From Boletus sp. NGJ (lineage: Eukaryota; Basidiomycota; Agaricomycetes; Boletales; Boletaceae), in NCBI GenBank assembly GCA_019096195.1, contig JAGTXK010000219.1, positions 558,001 through 622,000 on the forward strand: a DNA stretch of 64,000 nucleotides, read 5' to 3'. Both the position numbers and the translations under genes were made by a program. The notes beneath the pieces are model-generated. The model had not been told where the DNA came from, searched no databases, and saw only the letters and a list, made by a program, of their open reading frames with translations. Positions 42,316 through 54,032 of the stretch are shown here, in pieces (the first letter of the stretch is position 1; the number at the start of each line of letters is the position of its first letter).

Positions 42316-45300
42316 TTAACCGGCCCTGGCGGCCTCTACAGTGGAAGATGAAGGCGACAAAGCCCGATGCGGGAAATGCTGGGTGTGACCATGAGCCAAG
42401 GGGACATCTGAGCTCTGATGATCGGGTATCATAGAATGTGAGGATGGGAGAGTGCTCGACTGATCAGGAGGGGACGACAATGGTAGTCCAAAGGGGGAAA
42501 ACCCCCCTCCGGTACCGCTGAGAGAAATGCCAAATGCATGGGACCCACGGGGAAGAGTTGGTCCGTTTGTTGGAGAAGGAGATACCATATTAAAGCTGCC
42601 CGAAGGTGGTGGAGGGGAGACAAACCTCGGCGGAGGTGGTGAGCGTGCATATCCAAAAGCAGAAGGTGGTGGTGAAGTTGTCGTTGAATTGTCGCGCCTC
42701 ATGTTTATGACGCCGGAATCGCCGTCGAAACCTTGGCGGAACTGGAACGCATCCGCTTGGAAAGGAGAAGCAACAGTGGAATGAGTACTGCTCTGCTGTT
42801 GCAACGACGTAGTGCCCGCAGTGGTCGGAGTGCGTACACCCAAGGGGTTCTTGCTGTACGACAAGCGGATCCCACCATTCTTGACCAAGCCACCGAGGGC
42901 ATTTCCGTAAAGCTCGTTCAAAGCCTTCGTAGCATAGTGGACATCCTCAAACTGAAATTTACAAGTCGTGAGTGCCACACTCAAGCGGAGAATGCAGATA
43001 AGGTACCTCAACAAAACACATTGGTCCGTTGCTCTTTTGCCTAAAGCAGAGCTTCCGATACCCAGGCCGTCGAGAGAACAATTCCCTAAGACTATCCTCG
43101 AGATAATTTGCAGGATACCCCGCACCAACAGGACTGGTGGGGAGATTTCCGACATAGAGGGTGTTGATCGGAGGGTTCTGGTCGACGAGGGCGTTCCTAG
43201 GGCCAACGCTCCCGACGGTATTCTGTACACCGCTACTTGAAGAACTAGCGGCATTACCACCTACAGAAGAGCTGGCCGTCGAGCTTGCATGGGAAGCAGG
43301 TGATGGTAACTGCGGTGAAGTATTCCCGGTGGCTTGCCCGCTGGTGCTAACGGTGAGTGGTACGGGTCCACCATCGTCAAGACCACCTGTGCTTGACGTA
43401 GAACTTGAAGGCGGTGCAGGTGGACGACTAACCACTGGCTCATCAACAGCAGAAGCAAAGGCTTGCGTCGAACGCAAAATTCCCGATCGGTGAGGAGGAA
43501 GCATACCATCTTCATCGTTCAAAGACGCCGAGAACGGTATATTGGGTTTGGGAGGCGAAGTATCTTGGGGTGAAGAGGGCCTAGGAATGACTGAAGCTTT
43601 GCGGGTTCCGTAAAACGATGTGAGAGCAGAGTATGCGGAATCACGTTCGCGGGGGGAGGGTTGATCCCAAGGGCCAACCGCTTCACGTGGCCCACTATCG
43701 TCCCTGTTGGAAGTCTGAGCGATGATCGAAGTGAAACCACTTGCGAGCATGGGATTGGGTCCCGAGCTTGCACCATCACCAGAAGGAGAGAGAATGCTGG
43801 TTTGCAGGTTCCTGGAGAGAGCCGAGGTCGGATGGAAGGCATCATAAACAGCAGGATTCCCTGACAACATTCGTACCGCTTCGCTCTGAGCAGCTTTGAA
43901 ATCCTTCCGTCTGAGCCTCTCCCGTTCTTCTTCGTCAGCAAGGGCACGTTCTCGCGCCCCACGACCACCAATACCCATCCCAAGGTTAAGGCCCACAAGC
44001 GCTTCACGTCTCCTCTCCCGGTCGCGATCACGGTCTCTTTCCCGTTCTTCTTCGCTACTGTCCCCGAGTCTTCCTTCCCGCCATCCGCTGCCAAGGTTGT
44101 TATAGCCAATTGCGCTCAGCGCATTGAGTTCTCTTTCGCGCGCAGCCAAGGAATCACCTCCACTAAGCGAGGCAAGGGCGTTTACGTTCATACTGGAGTT
44201 GAGATTAAGACCAGCAGCAAGACCAGCGAGCGTGTCGGGTGTAACACCAAGACCTCCCAATGCACTGAGGCCGCTGACACCACCATTTAACCCAGCAAGA
44301 GCGTTCAAGTTACTGCCAAGAGATATACTGCCGCCATTTGAGCTGGTGCTGCCAATGCCAACCCCGCGCTTCGTGTGGAGGTTTTTCTTCGCCATCTCTG
44401 CCTTTAACACAGCCCCTTTCTCGATGTCAACTCGACGACCCTGGAGCATATCTCTCGCTTCCAAGGCTTCTTGCCGAGTGCGGAACTTGGCAAAGCCGAT
44501 TATCTGCTTGCGAGGAGGCTGACCACCTGGGCCCTGAAAATGACTTGGCTCATCGTTGAGTGGCACTGGGAGTGGCGGCCAGGAAGTAGTTGGGCCGTCC
44601 CGCCCATTGTCGACTACTATACCCCCTTGGTTGACGGTGACGATGTTGTATGGGTCATTCGGGCCTGAATTAAAGTAGGAAGAATATGAGGAGCTGCCGC
44701 GCAAGGGAAGCCCAGAAGGAGTGCCACCTGAAGACCCATAAGCGGTATACTCCTTGTTTGGGATCTTAAGAGTCGCGGCCTCGAAGCCGGAGGAAAACGT
44801 AAACATATTTTGAAACTCCCGTTCCTAACGGTGAACATGAGTGAAGACATACATTCAGAAAGCCAACCGAGATCAACAAACCTGCATGTCATCTGGGAAG
44901 CCAACTACAAAAATTGTAGATATTTCTTCCTGCTGACCACCTCCACTTTGGGGTTCGACAACCGCATTCAACTGCCCAGAGGTACCTAGACCTCGAGCAG
45001 TGCCTGCAACTGCGCCACCAACTGCTCCACTGGTCTGGAGATGAGGGCCGTATGGCGTCTGGCTCTGAAGGTGTATACCGTTCAAGTACGGTACCTGACC
45101 AGCGGAGTTGCTGTGAGAAAGTGGGTGGAAAGAGTCATGCATTTGCGTTTTCGCAGTGTGCGACTGCAAAAATGGGTCTAGGGCAAACTGTTGAGATACC
45201 TTGCCAGCCAAAGGAGGACTATTCCCAAAGTCAATTCCTCGTGACTCAAACCCGGAAGACACAGAAGACCCTTGCTGAGACTGTTGGGAAAGCTGGTGCT

Positions 45301-45814
45301 GGATGCCTAACGGGTGAGTGGAAAAGCTTTCGGAAGCGCTCGCAAACGATTGAGAGGTAGTTGATGATGTATTGACTTGTCGCATGCGGAAGGAACCAGG
45401 AGGTGGATTGCCCGAACTGGAATGGGGTGTGTGCGAGCCGTTGATTCCGCTATAGGCGCTGAACGACGATCTGAAAGGACCTGCTCCGAAATCACCAGGT
45501 GACTTGGTCCCTTGAGGAGGTACTTTCGGTGAGAGACTGTCCGACTCGGTGAGATAGTCGGATAGGTGGAAATTGTTGTTACTGTTGTACATCGGGTGAG
45601 CCCCGCCCTGGGCGAACACTGACTCAGAGGTTGGATGTTGATGGTTAACGTCAGCGTGCTGGGGCATTTGTGAAGAGCGATGTAAAATATCGTTGTGGGT
45701 ATGATTGGTGTTATAATCGATATTAGACGGTGAATGGGAGCGGCCTACTGGAAGATGGAATTGAGCCTCGGGGGAAGCTGCACCCGAGTCTGTATTAGAA
45801 GCGGACTGCGACAT
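42316..45814 (-). CDS. WHI3/Scw1-like RNA-binding protein with two RRMs
   Basis: An mRNA-binding regulator; relatives are yeast Whi3 (cell-size and G1 cyclin mRNA control) and fission yeast Scw1 (cell-wall integrity). The N-terminal 300 residues are disordered with Gln/Ser-rich prion-like stretches (LGIQHQLSQQSQQGSS). RRM1 begins ISTIFVVGFPDDMQ and continues after an intron (FQNMFTFSSGFEAATLKI). It is interrupted by about 70 residues of loop and ends QIIGFAKFRTRQEALEARDM. A 350-residue linker follows with an RE/RD patch. RRM2 is canonical: INTLYVGNLPTSPVG, LRELFSRRPGYRKLCFRQKS, GPMCFVEFEDVHYATKALNE, GGIRLSYSKNPLGVR. The tail is Pro/Ser-rich. The start is uncertain: the ATG at 45814 is the first in frame, but coding-like sequence (LQPLEEDLINRSLLDSLDAQ) extends to about 45960, suggesting an unseen first exon. 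Confidence 0.88.
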
Positions 45815-46894
45815 GGCCAACGACTGCTGAAAGGGGAGGCGGAGAGGTTCTGCGTCACCTTGAGCGTCAAGTGAGTCCAACAGAGAGCGATTGATGAGGT
45901 CTTCTTCGAGAGGCTGCAGCCGAGGGGTTGACGAACTGGGGGCTGAAGGCGCCAGGATGGAGAAACTGAGATATGGGGGGGAGAATTACAAGTTGTTGAA
46001 GCTATGGGATAGACTAGTAGTTGAACATCAACAGTCGGAGAGACCAACGCGGACGGTGGGAGTGTGGTGGGAGGTAGCGCAAATACGAGGACTGCTGATA
46101 TGGATACAATGGAGAGAGAGAGGGAATGAAGATGGTGTGCGTGCTTAGAATGCTGTTTGACGGGATGAAAACGCTACACGACGACGACGACGATGAGAAA
46201 GGCGGTGGGCAACGGGAGACGACGTGCGCGACGCGTGGGATTGGATAAATACAAGCTTGGTTGACACTGGATAGACGACGATGGGTGACACCGGAGAACG
46301 AAGTGCACGAGGAGAAGAGGCAAGCTAGACGTGCGACACGACGACGACGGGTGTTTGCTCGCTGCGGCTGTCGAACGGCGATCGAGTTGTCAAAGTGTGA
46401 AGGAGCAAAGGAAGCGCGCGGGGCCGACACAGAATCGACCAAAAAAAAAACAACAAACAGCAATATTTGGGTCACACCAGTCACGCAGTTTCCCACGCAC
46501 GGACCCTAACCTTAAGCTATTCCCACGCTCAAGTCCTCCATTGTTCAGTGACAGTTCACTGCGCTCAACGGAGAGCTTGAGTGTGCATTTGAGGTGGCGT
46601 AGACGTCGTGTTGAGTGGAGTAGCCGGTTGTTGGACTGAAAAGAGAGTCGACCACAGTGTGGAACGTCATGAACGAAAAGCGAAAGCCTGGAAGGACGGA
46701 CGTCTGCAACAAGACGGGTGGTCTCGAGACCCCCCAGGTTGTCAATCGGCTCCTCACGCCTGCGTTTTTGGTAGATTGGCAGAGGTCACATCACTCGCGA
46801 CTACTTTAGCGCGCCATCGATAATGGGGGTTCCATGGCGGACTTGCTCCCGCTTTGCAAGCTATTGGCTCTCCGACACTAACAAAGTTACAATG
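45815..46894. other. 5' region of the WHI3-like gene and flank of the thioesterase remnant
   Basis: About 1.1 kb. The proximal part (to about 45960) is probably coding or leader of the WHI3-like gene. Further out is low-complexity DNA with a short CGA triplet run near 46180 and an A-rich tract near 46441. No separate gene is supported. Confidence 0.45.
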
Positions 46895-47785
46895 TCAGAA
46901 CACAGGTATGATTTTTTCGACAAAGTCTCTTAGATCCTCCAGTTCAGCGTCATTTATAGAGTGAGCCAAGCCGCCATACGTCACGAAGCAAAGTCCAGGT
47001 GAACCCAGTTCCTCTCTCCCCAGCTTGCGCACAGACATCTCGGCCACCAGCATCTCTGCACAGATGCCGTCCGTATTGTGTCCTCTTCGCCGTGCGCCCG
47101 GAAGATGGGTGTTTCCGAGGCATACGGACTTGCGAGCTAACAATGATCACAGATTAACTGACCACGCTACTCCAGGCAAATTCATGCACCCACCGACTTA
47201 AACTTTGACCCTAGAGGTGCAATACCCGCAAGCTTCCAACCATCCTCCTTAGGCCGACCTCTGGTTTTCCCCCCCTGTGAGCGCGGTAAGCAACGTCATT
47301 CCTGCGCCTTGAGAAAAACCCATAAGGGCTATGCGGGAAGATGGGATCCCGGTGTCCACCTCTTGCTGGTTTAATTTATCCAGGTACCAGACCGTTTCAA
47401 GCATTCCAGATTCGTCATCCATTGGATCGCTCTTCAGATCGAGAGTAGACAAATTATACCAAGCCCGCATTACTTGTCCGCCATGAACCGTAATGGGGCG
47501 AAGGGGTCTGATACAACATCAGCCTCACAGTTTGTATCCAACAGGCGAAATATGGAATCCTCACGCGTTTGGTAGTATCCATTTCACCCAAGGGAAGCGA
47601 TCGCGAAACCTAGTGTCAATAAGTGATTCCCATTCCTCTGCTTCTCCACCAAGGCCCTGGAGGATATCGGGATGTGTTAGCCTACCCCGTTCACTATCAT
47701 AAGTTTCAAGCCGTACATGGAGGGCAATGATGGTAGCACTGTGACCCACTGTTGCTGGTATGACAATTTCCTCCGAGCTAGCCAT
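46895..47785 (-). pseudogene. Acyl-protein thioesterase (APT1-like) gene, frameshifted
   Basis: A serine hydrolase gene that would remove palmitate from proteins or act as a lysophospholipase. Exons read MASSEEIVIPATVGHSATII, then ALH|GLGGEAEEWESLI, DRFPWVKWILPNAPLRPIT, MDDESGMLETVWYLDKLNQQ, SRIALMGFSQGAGMTLLTAL (catalytic Ser), HGEEDTIR (catalytic Asp) and GLAHSINDAELEDL (catalytic His), ending VEKIIPVF. Three defects follow GFSQGA. A G7 run (47269-47275) shifts the frame by one. The expected LSGWLPL segment is missing. A second shift lies between DTIRT and EMLVAEM (near 47040-47070). A 55-nt intron still splices the region between. It is either a decaying paralogue or carries assembly errors; the missing segment favours decay. 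Confidence 0.7.
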
Positions 47786-48359
47786 GCTACTGTCCTTGCC
47801 ACCTTTTTTGTGTTCGAGACGAGGTGTATGATTTACGCTAGATGTGAAAGGGTTGCCCGCACAGTCTCACATGATGCTCTTTGAATAGGTATGGTCATCT
47901 CCCTGAACAAGTCCGCAATAATTATGGCTAATCAATGCGACTAGCGCACATGCTGGAAAGAAGTGACAGTTCCGACTCGTTTTCGATTCCATCATAGCCT
48001 ATCCGCAGAAAGGTTGCTACCATCACCCTAGCTTATTCAAGGTACACTCGCGTCCACTGCTAGATTGAACAGCCTGGTGTCACTGGTGCCCCATCGTAAA
48101 AAATGCAGCGTTCAGGACATGGAGAGACGATCCGATGGACTAATAAATGAGATAGAACAACAAGTAAGGTATAACAGTACGACGACGATCATCGGTACAA
48201 TAAACAGTAGCATATATACTTTAATACGGAAGACTTGAAATTCGTCCTGATGACTCATGTGCATGAGGTATATCACTCTGAACTAGTTGGTCCAACGTCT
48301 CACCGAACATTCACCTATACATGTTCCAAAACCCCACTGCGCCGTCGACGGTCAGAACC
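47786..48359. other. Intergenic region, nothing recognised
   Basis: About 570 bp with stops in all frames, between the thioesterase remnant and a small membrane-protein gene. Confidence 0.5.
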
Positions 48360-48761
48360 TCATACTGCTTGTAGCCCTCTCAATGCCCCGAGTAGAAACA
48401 AACAGGCAATCAAGCCGATGACCCAAAAAGCTGCTCCAATAAACCTCCACCTAGCTCTCAACGTCGCTGCCTCAATGGAATAGGTTGAATGTGGATCGTA
48501 GTACGGCAACAGTCCAAGAGTTGGCTGCGACTGCATAAGTGGTGTCGGCCCAAAAGATGACGGGGGTGCAAACTGGGGGCCAAAATTCGGGCTGAACAGG
48601 GACTGTTCTCTGCTAGGGTAGTGTCCGGGTATCGTGTTCGCCAGCGAGTGTTGGGATGAGGGTGAGCCCTGCTGATTGGGTACATGTACCGAATATTCAG
48701 GAGGGGGGGTGTCGGGGTTTGCGCTTTGCTGCGATTCTGAGTTATGTGTATACGACGACAT
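48360..48761 (-). CDS. Small tail-anchored membrane protein with a PPxY motif
   Basis: I do not recognise a named family. The 133-residue product is disordered and Ser/Pro/Gln-rich for 100 residues, with a PPPEYSVH motif near residue 18. PPxY motifs bind WW domains such as those of the Rsp5/Nedd4 ubiquitin ligase. Near the C-terminus is one hydrophobic helix (FIGAAFWVIGLIACLFLLGA) preceded by LRARWR and followed by LRGLQAV. There is no signal peptide. The layout suggests a tail-anchored Rsp5 adaptor-like protein; this is inference. The frame opens seven codons earlier only with GTG, so the ATG at 48761 is taken. Intronless. Confidence 0.6.
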   Translation of the reverse strand: MSSYTHNSESQQSANPDTPPPEYSVHVPNQQGSPSSQHSLANTIPGHYPSREQSLFSPNFGPQFAPPSSFGPTPLMQSQPTLGLLPYYDPHSTYSIEAATLRARWRFIGAAFWVIGLIACLFLLGALRGLQAV

Positions 48762-49190
48762 CGCCGGTTGATGGGTCTTCACGAAATAGAAAAGTGAAGC
48801 TGGGACGTTAACACAGGGATTTCAGGTCTTCAGGTGCAAAGCTTGGTAGTTGGCACAAACAAAAACGACGGTTTGAAGGTGCATAAAAGGGCATGTATTA
48901 ATTAATGTGTCGCAACCGTCACTGATCCAACCATAATTTTATGGTTGATAAGATCCTGTCTAGTGTACAGTACTCGCAGGCATGTGGATCCAGGATAGAC
49001 TATTATTTGATTTGCTGGTCTATGCCCTCAAACTACGTTAAGGTATAGAATTATAGGGAAGAACCTCGAACGGTATAGAAGAAAAGGTATGGTACATACA
49101 GAAGGTAACACAGCGATTTAGACGCCCAGGAAGATAGGTACGGAAGAGTGCGATGCATATATATTGTAGGGTTGGATGAATGTTACCCCG
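48762..49190. other. Intergenic region, nothing recognised
   Basis: About 430 bp of promoter and 3' flank between two minus-strand genes. No motif stands out. Confidence 0.5.
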
Positions 49191-50469
49191 TCATCTGGTA
49201 GATTGGCCGCCTCCGGGTCTGTCAAGCGACAATAGCGTACAGCCCTCAGCATGGGCGAAGGTGTCAAGCAGATCCTCGGGACGAGGACGGCTCCTGCGAT
49301 AGTCCGAGACCGGGTGATAGAACACCCCTGGACCAAGAGATGACCCAGAGTTCTGTAAGGGCCCTGGGAAGCACAGGTTGGGAGGAACCGACCCTGATGC
49401 CCATTGTGATATCACAGGATTTCGGGAGTGCGCAATACTGGGGATCATAGTCATGCTTGACTCGTGATTCCAAGAGGAATTGACACCAACATTTTGTTGG
49501 GACAAAGGTAATGTAAAGCAATAGGTTGGAGGTAGCGGCGGCGTTGCGATAAACTTGTCTCGGTCACCAGCCTGGGATGGCTGTAAGAGACAATCACTGC
49601 CAGAGAGCGACAAGGGATTAGCCTGGATAGGATACGCCGACGACTGGGTATGGGGGTTGGCAAACTGCCACTCAGGAATCGAGTGCAAAGGCATAGGATG
49701 CTGTAGCTGTCCACTCGGAACGTGACTCCTGTAGGAAGGTCCAGCCTGGGGCTCAATGCTAGCCGAAGTGCGATCCATATCCCAGAGAGTATAGTCGTCC
49801 TCGAACGCTCCGCAGCCACATTGGATTGAGATTTCGTGATGCAGGGCAGGAGGATGCAACAGAGGTTCCGATGCATGACGTTGTATGTCCGAATGCTCAG
49901 ATTGCTGTCTTTGAAGCAACATTGTACCAAAGCATGTCGAGTTCTGTGGTGGCGGATATCCGCCGCTCCGGTGCAGTATCTCGGGACTACCGTGAAGGTG
50001 ACTTGACGAACAATAGACAGATCGAGGCGCAGGTGTCTCGGGCCGAAATGTCAGCTCAGTTGCATCCGGTTGGATGGCTAATAGAGATGAAGGGAAAGTG
50101 CTATAAAGTCGGCCTGACTCAGAACTTGTATCGTCCCCCTCGTCTTCCTCCGTGAGTGTCGTCTCGAACTGGGTAGGTGAAGTTAACACTGGCCCCATCT
50201 CAGACATTCGATCAACACTGAATATGCGTGTGGAGAACGGGCTAGGGCCATGAGGGGCACGATAACCTGACCACCGTTGTCCCCATATCGGGAGCTTGGA
50301 GTTAATGTTAGCACACCAACGCAACCGAGTTCGGCAATGACTTACACACTCCGGCGGGACCCCTCGAAGTTCATTGCCAATTACTCTCCCACAACTCATG
50401 AAGGTGATAGAAGTGTGGTAGGCTAGGGAGGCGTGCTGTGTCCCTTCGGTCAACAGGAAGGCCAGCCAT
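49191..50469 (-). CDS. Uncharacterised Ser/Pro-rich protein (5' end uncertain)
   Basis: I cannot assign a family. The last exon (50294-49191) encodes about 365 residues starting LPIWGQRWSGYRAPHGPSPF, then acidic TTLTEEDEGDDTSSES and long Ser/Pro/Gln-rich stretches, ending DTFAHAEGCTLLSLDRPGG. A good donor and acceptor (50345 to 50295, branch CTAAC) join it to an upstream exon (about 50469-50346, containing HASLAYHTSITFMSCGRVIG) that begins right after a CTTACAG acceptor. More 5' exons are therefore expected; one candidate is near 50911-50780 (TPIPVVPSAQHSPDFDEARP). Composition resembles transactivation regions of fungal transcription factors, but no DNA-binding domain is visible. Confidence 0.5.
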
Positions 50470-51238
50470 CTGTAAGAGATTATAAAGGAGAACCCGGTAG
50501 CACAACGTGTTGGCTGCTACCGGGGAGAGTATGAACAGCCTCAGCGTACGCCGGTCTACGTTATTTTCGTCTGTATATCGACATTAGGACTTGTCTTGAC
50601 ATTAACAAAACGTGGCTGTCGATGCCAGACAAAATAGTCATGCGCTCGCCGTTCGGTGATAGTATAGAAGTGAATTCGCGTCATTGCAGTGCTAGGACTG
50701 ACACCATCCAACGCCGCTGTACAGAGACGAGTGCAGTAATACAGTACTGACAGACTGGTAGAAATGGCTTACATGAGTGTTTGCGGGGGCGCGCCTCGTC
50801 AAAATCCGGACTGTGCTGTGCAGATGGGACAACTGGGATGGGCGTATGTACAGTCGGCCTCGAGGGAACCTCGCGCTCTGTGGCAATGTAGAAGTCGTGA
50901 AAACTGGACACAAGCGTCGGTGACCGTTCGGTTCACTGCAGAACCGCCTCCAATACTCACCTACCAGGCACTGCTACGCCAGGCCGCATGCAATGAGGCA
51001 AAGGTGAGGTATCTCGTAGACTTCTAAAACACAGGAAGTTGGGTGAATTGTGTGGTAGAGAAACCGGGGCGACGTACGTACTATATGGCACCTCCGCGAG
51101 CGTCGGCATCGGTCATTTACACTAGTACTGATTTGAAAACACTGCTCGTAACGTATGGAATCCGATAGCAGTGATGCGACTAATCTACAGTGAATATCCT
51201 GGAACGCGCAGCAAACGTTTCGAACTAGTTCAATTCCG
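50470..51238. other. Region upstream of the 49.2-kb gene
   Basis: About 770 bp that probably contains one or more 5' exons of the adjacent minus-strand gene (candidate 50780-50911, bounded by TGTCCAG and GTAAGC). The exact exon chain could not be resolved. Confidence 0.35.
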
Positions 51239-53276
51239 CTAATATGCCCTTCCTTTCAAAGTTCCAGACTGAGAAGAGGATGTACTAGAGCTTTTAACGA
51301 CTCCCTGTGACCCGCCACGTATAACTTGACAGGACACGAATGTTGGCTTCCTCCCCTTAAGAGTCGAGTTATTTGTCGCAACGGATCCTGTCCTGGTTCG
51401 GGCTGTCGCTTGAGACACGGTTGTAACAACACGAACGCGGGCTGCAACGCTCCTCGATGGCAAGGGTGCTTTGCGTGCATCACCCCCCATCCTCCTTGCA
51501 GCGGGGCGCAGGGTGGATCTACGCTTCAAAGGGTCTAACACTCTCTGCCTCTTGGTCTTGGTGCTACCATCATCGTCATCAATTTCATCTTCATCCTCGT
51601 CTCCACTCGTGCTTGATTGTAGAGGATCCTGGAGGATGGGAGGTGGAGTAGGTCTTCCACGCAGAGTAGCGCTTCGGAGATGAGACGTCGGGAACGTACT
51701 CCGTGCTTTTCCTTGAAAAGCTCCATGAGTGCGCTTTCGTCCAGCTAAAGACGAAGACCCAGAGCTTGAAGAGTCTGATGATGTCTTCGCTCGCGAAGAG
51801 GATGCTTTATCGGTAGTTGTGAGTGCACTAGCCAAGCTGTCAGCAGAAGAATATGCATTAGATGGCATGGTTGCTGGGGATCGATCGGGAGTCCTCAAGA
51901 ATGTGCCAAAGTCATCTTCGCTTAGACCTGCTTCACTACTACACATGCTGTCATCAAGAGGGGTATCTTCATCTGGTTCTCGGGTAGCACTGGACCTTTC
52001 TTGATAGCTGTTGACCCCGGGAGGTATTTTGTTGTTGTTGCTTGAGCTGTGCACGGAGCCGGGGTGTCCCTCGCGCTGCCTCTCAAGCATCTCGCCAAAA
52101 CCCTGCTCGTCTTCAGGAATAGGGGGGTATGCAGACTCGGAAACGAGACGATAATCATTGCCTGACCTCGAGGTAACTGAACCAGGGAGGGAGGCCGGTG
52201 CAGGTAGGGGTGTGGGTGGGTATGCAGACGGGAATGCCGGGTATGTCCTCCACTCGGGTGAGTGGTACTCAGGGGCGGTTTCGGGCAGGTCAAGCGTAGA
52301 GACTGGCATTTCTTGGCCAGATATGGGTTGGACAGAATCAGGGGGATACCATATTTGATGTCCATTGCGCCTAGATGGGATCCGAGAATATCGAGGCGGG
52401 TCATGGGATGGATGTTCGCTGTACGCAGGGAGTGATGTAGTAGAAGCAGATCTCGAGTGTCGGCCACGAGCAGCTCTGTGGTCGGCAAGATTGTTTGCGG
52501 ACGGACGACCACTCAATCGTTGATTATCAGAAACGCTGCGGACAGACCCGTGACGTTGATTTTGCACGCGAGAAGTCTGCACAGCACCACCGTGGTCGGC
52601 AAGAATTGGAATACTGGAGTGACTGCTTGTGCGTGTTGAGTTTCGTGAGTCGGCCGAGCTGATACGGGCTCCAGAAGATGACTCGCCAGGCTCTTCTTCC
52701 GATTCTCCAGCGTTCCAGGAAGGAAACCAAGAGGACGATAGGACGTAGTTCAATGGAACTTGTAAAAGGGCGAATAAGAAATCCCCTATGTCGCGTGAGA
52801 GCTCCAACGTTGGATCCACAAGTGCAGCGTAAGGCTTGACGAGGGGACGAAGAACATGAAGAAACAGCGGTTCTGCGCCCTATAGCAACGTCAACTTCAA
52901 CAGCGAAAGAAAACACTCCAACTTGCACGCACTTTAGCACGAGTCAACACAAGAAAAAGCAGAAATACTGATTTGATTTCGCTGTAAAAGGGGAGGAAGA
53001 TACCAACGACCCGGTCAAACGTTCTCTCATATACCGCATAAGAACACTACAGAAGTCAGATGAGACCTCGACTTCAGTAATCCGTCCATTGTGCATTACC
53101 CAGACGACCCAAACAGCCAAACAACCTTTAAGATCCCTCTTCCTCTGGGCTGTGGCGCGGACACTCGGTTTTCCACCCCGCCGCGCGGATGGAGGGGGTG
53201 GCTTTAAAGTCTTGAATGTTTCGTAGACATTCAAGAAAACGAGAAAGAACCGCAGGACTGGCACAACCAAGGGCAT
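51239..53276 (-). CDS. TB2/DP1/HVA22 (REEP/Yop1-like) membrane-shaping protein with long tail
   Basis: An endoplasmic-reticulum protein of the REEP/Yop1 family, which bend membranes through hairpin helices. The N-terminus MPLVVPVLRFFLVFLNVYET is a hydrophobic hairpin, followed by RKRDLKGCLAVWVVW. A spliced exon gives CSYAVYERTFDRVVGIFLPF, YSEIKSVFLLFLVLTRAK, and the next GAEPLFLHVLRPLVKPYAAL and DPTLELSRDIGDFLFALLQV. This order matches the TB2/DP1/HVA22 domain. Two introns (about 53048-53099 and 52880-52932) keep frame. The remaining 450 residues are one exon, disordered and Ser-rich, with an acidic run (GDEDEDEIDDDDG) and a basic Arg/Ser tail, more like REEP1-4 than short Yop1. Confidence 0.88.
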
Positions 53277-54032
53277 ATCGAAAAGAGTTTAGCAGGAGAT
53301 GGGCATGCAACAGGCCGGATAGAAAGCGACTCGACGTTAATATGCTCGAGCGTGGTGGAAAGAGACGCGTTTGTTCCACCAGTTGGTAGTGTGTATCGAC
53401 GAGAGCGAAAGAGCTTGCATGCGTCGTGTTTCGAACAGTTTTACGTAAGCACAAAGGGCTATCTAAATATTTATTATTTATCGTGGAATTCATCAGAAAA
53501 GCGATGGAGCAGTTATAATGGCTGTAATTGAGACTTGGAGTTACTTAATATTTTCAAGCTTCTTTTTTTTTTTTTGGACAAGTGGTAATATTATATAGCA
53601 ACTGACTAGTCGAGCCCTATTTTCAGGTTTCACGACGAGGTGAAAGTCCAAGAAATGACTGTCGCACTGGCTGGCTGGGGTGATGATTCACCCAACCAAA
53701 CTTAAACGAACAAGGTCTTGGGGCACCTTATTGCAACGCTGAATGGAAAACCAACGGATCGAGGCCCAATGAGTGAAAAGGAACAAGGGGTTGTCGAGTG
53801 TGCGTGATCCTGGGTCAAAACGGGTGATAATGATCAGGCAGCATCAACTTCCGGAAAGTATCCAAGCCAGACGAGACAAGTTCTTGAGACCTTGAATTCA
53901 TGAAAAGGATAAACAAACGCTAGTCGAAACACAACCAGAAACGACGCAGATAAGGACAAGGGAGACCAAACGAAAATCTTCGTCAGCAAGTGGAGCAGCC
54001 TCGAAATTCCCACAGTGTTCAGACTGGTACCA
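53277..54032. other. Divergent promoter region with a T tract, REEP-like / BUD31
   Basis: About 760 bp. A pure T run of about 14 bases lies near 53565. A minus-strand frame at 53834-54244 overlaps BUD31 antisense and has no domain. Confidence 0.5.
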
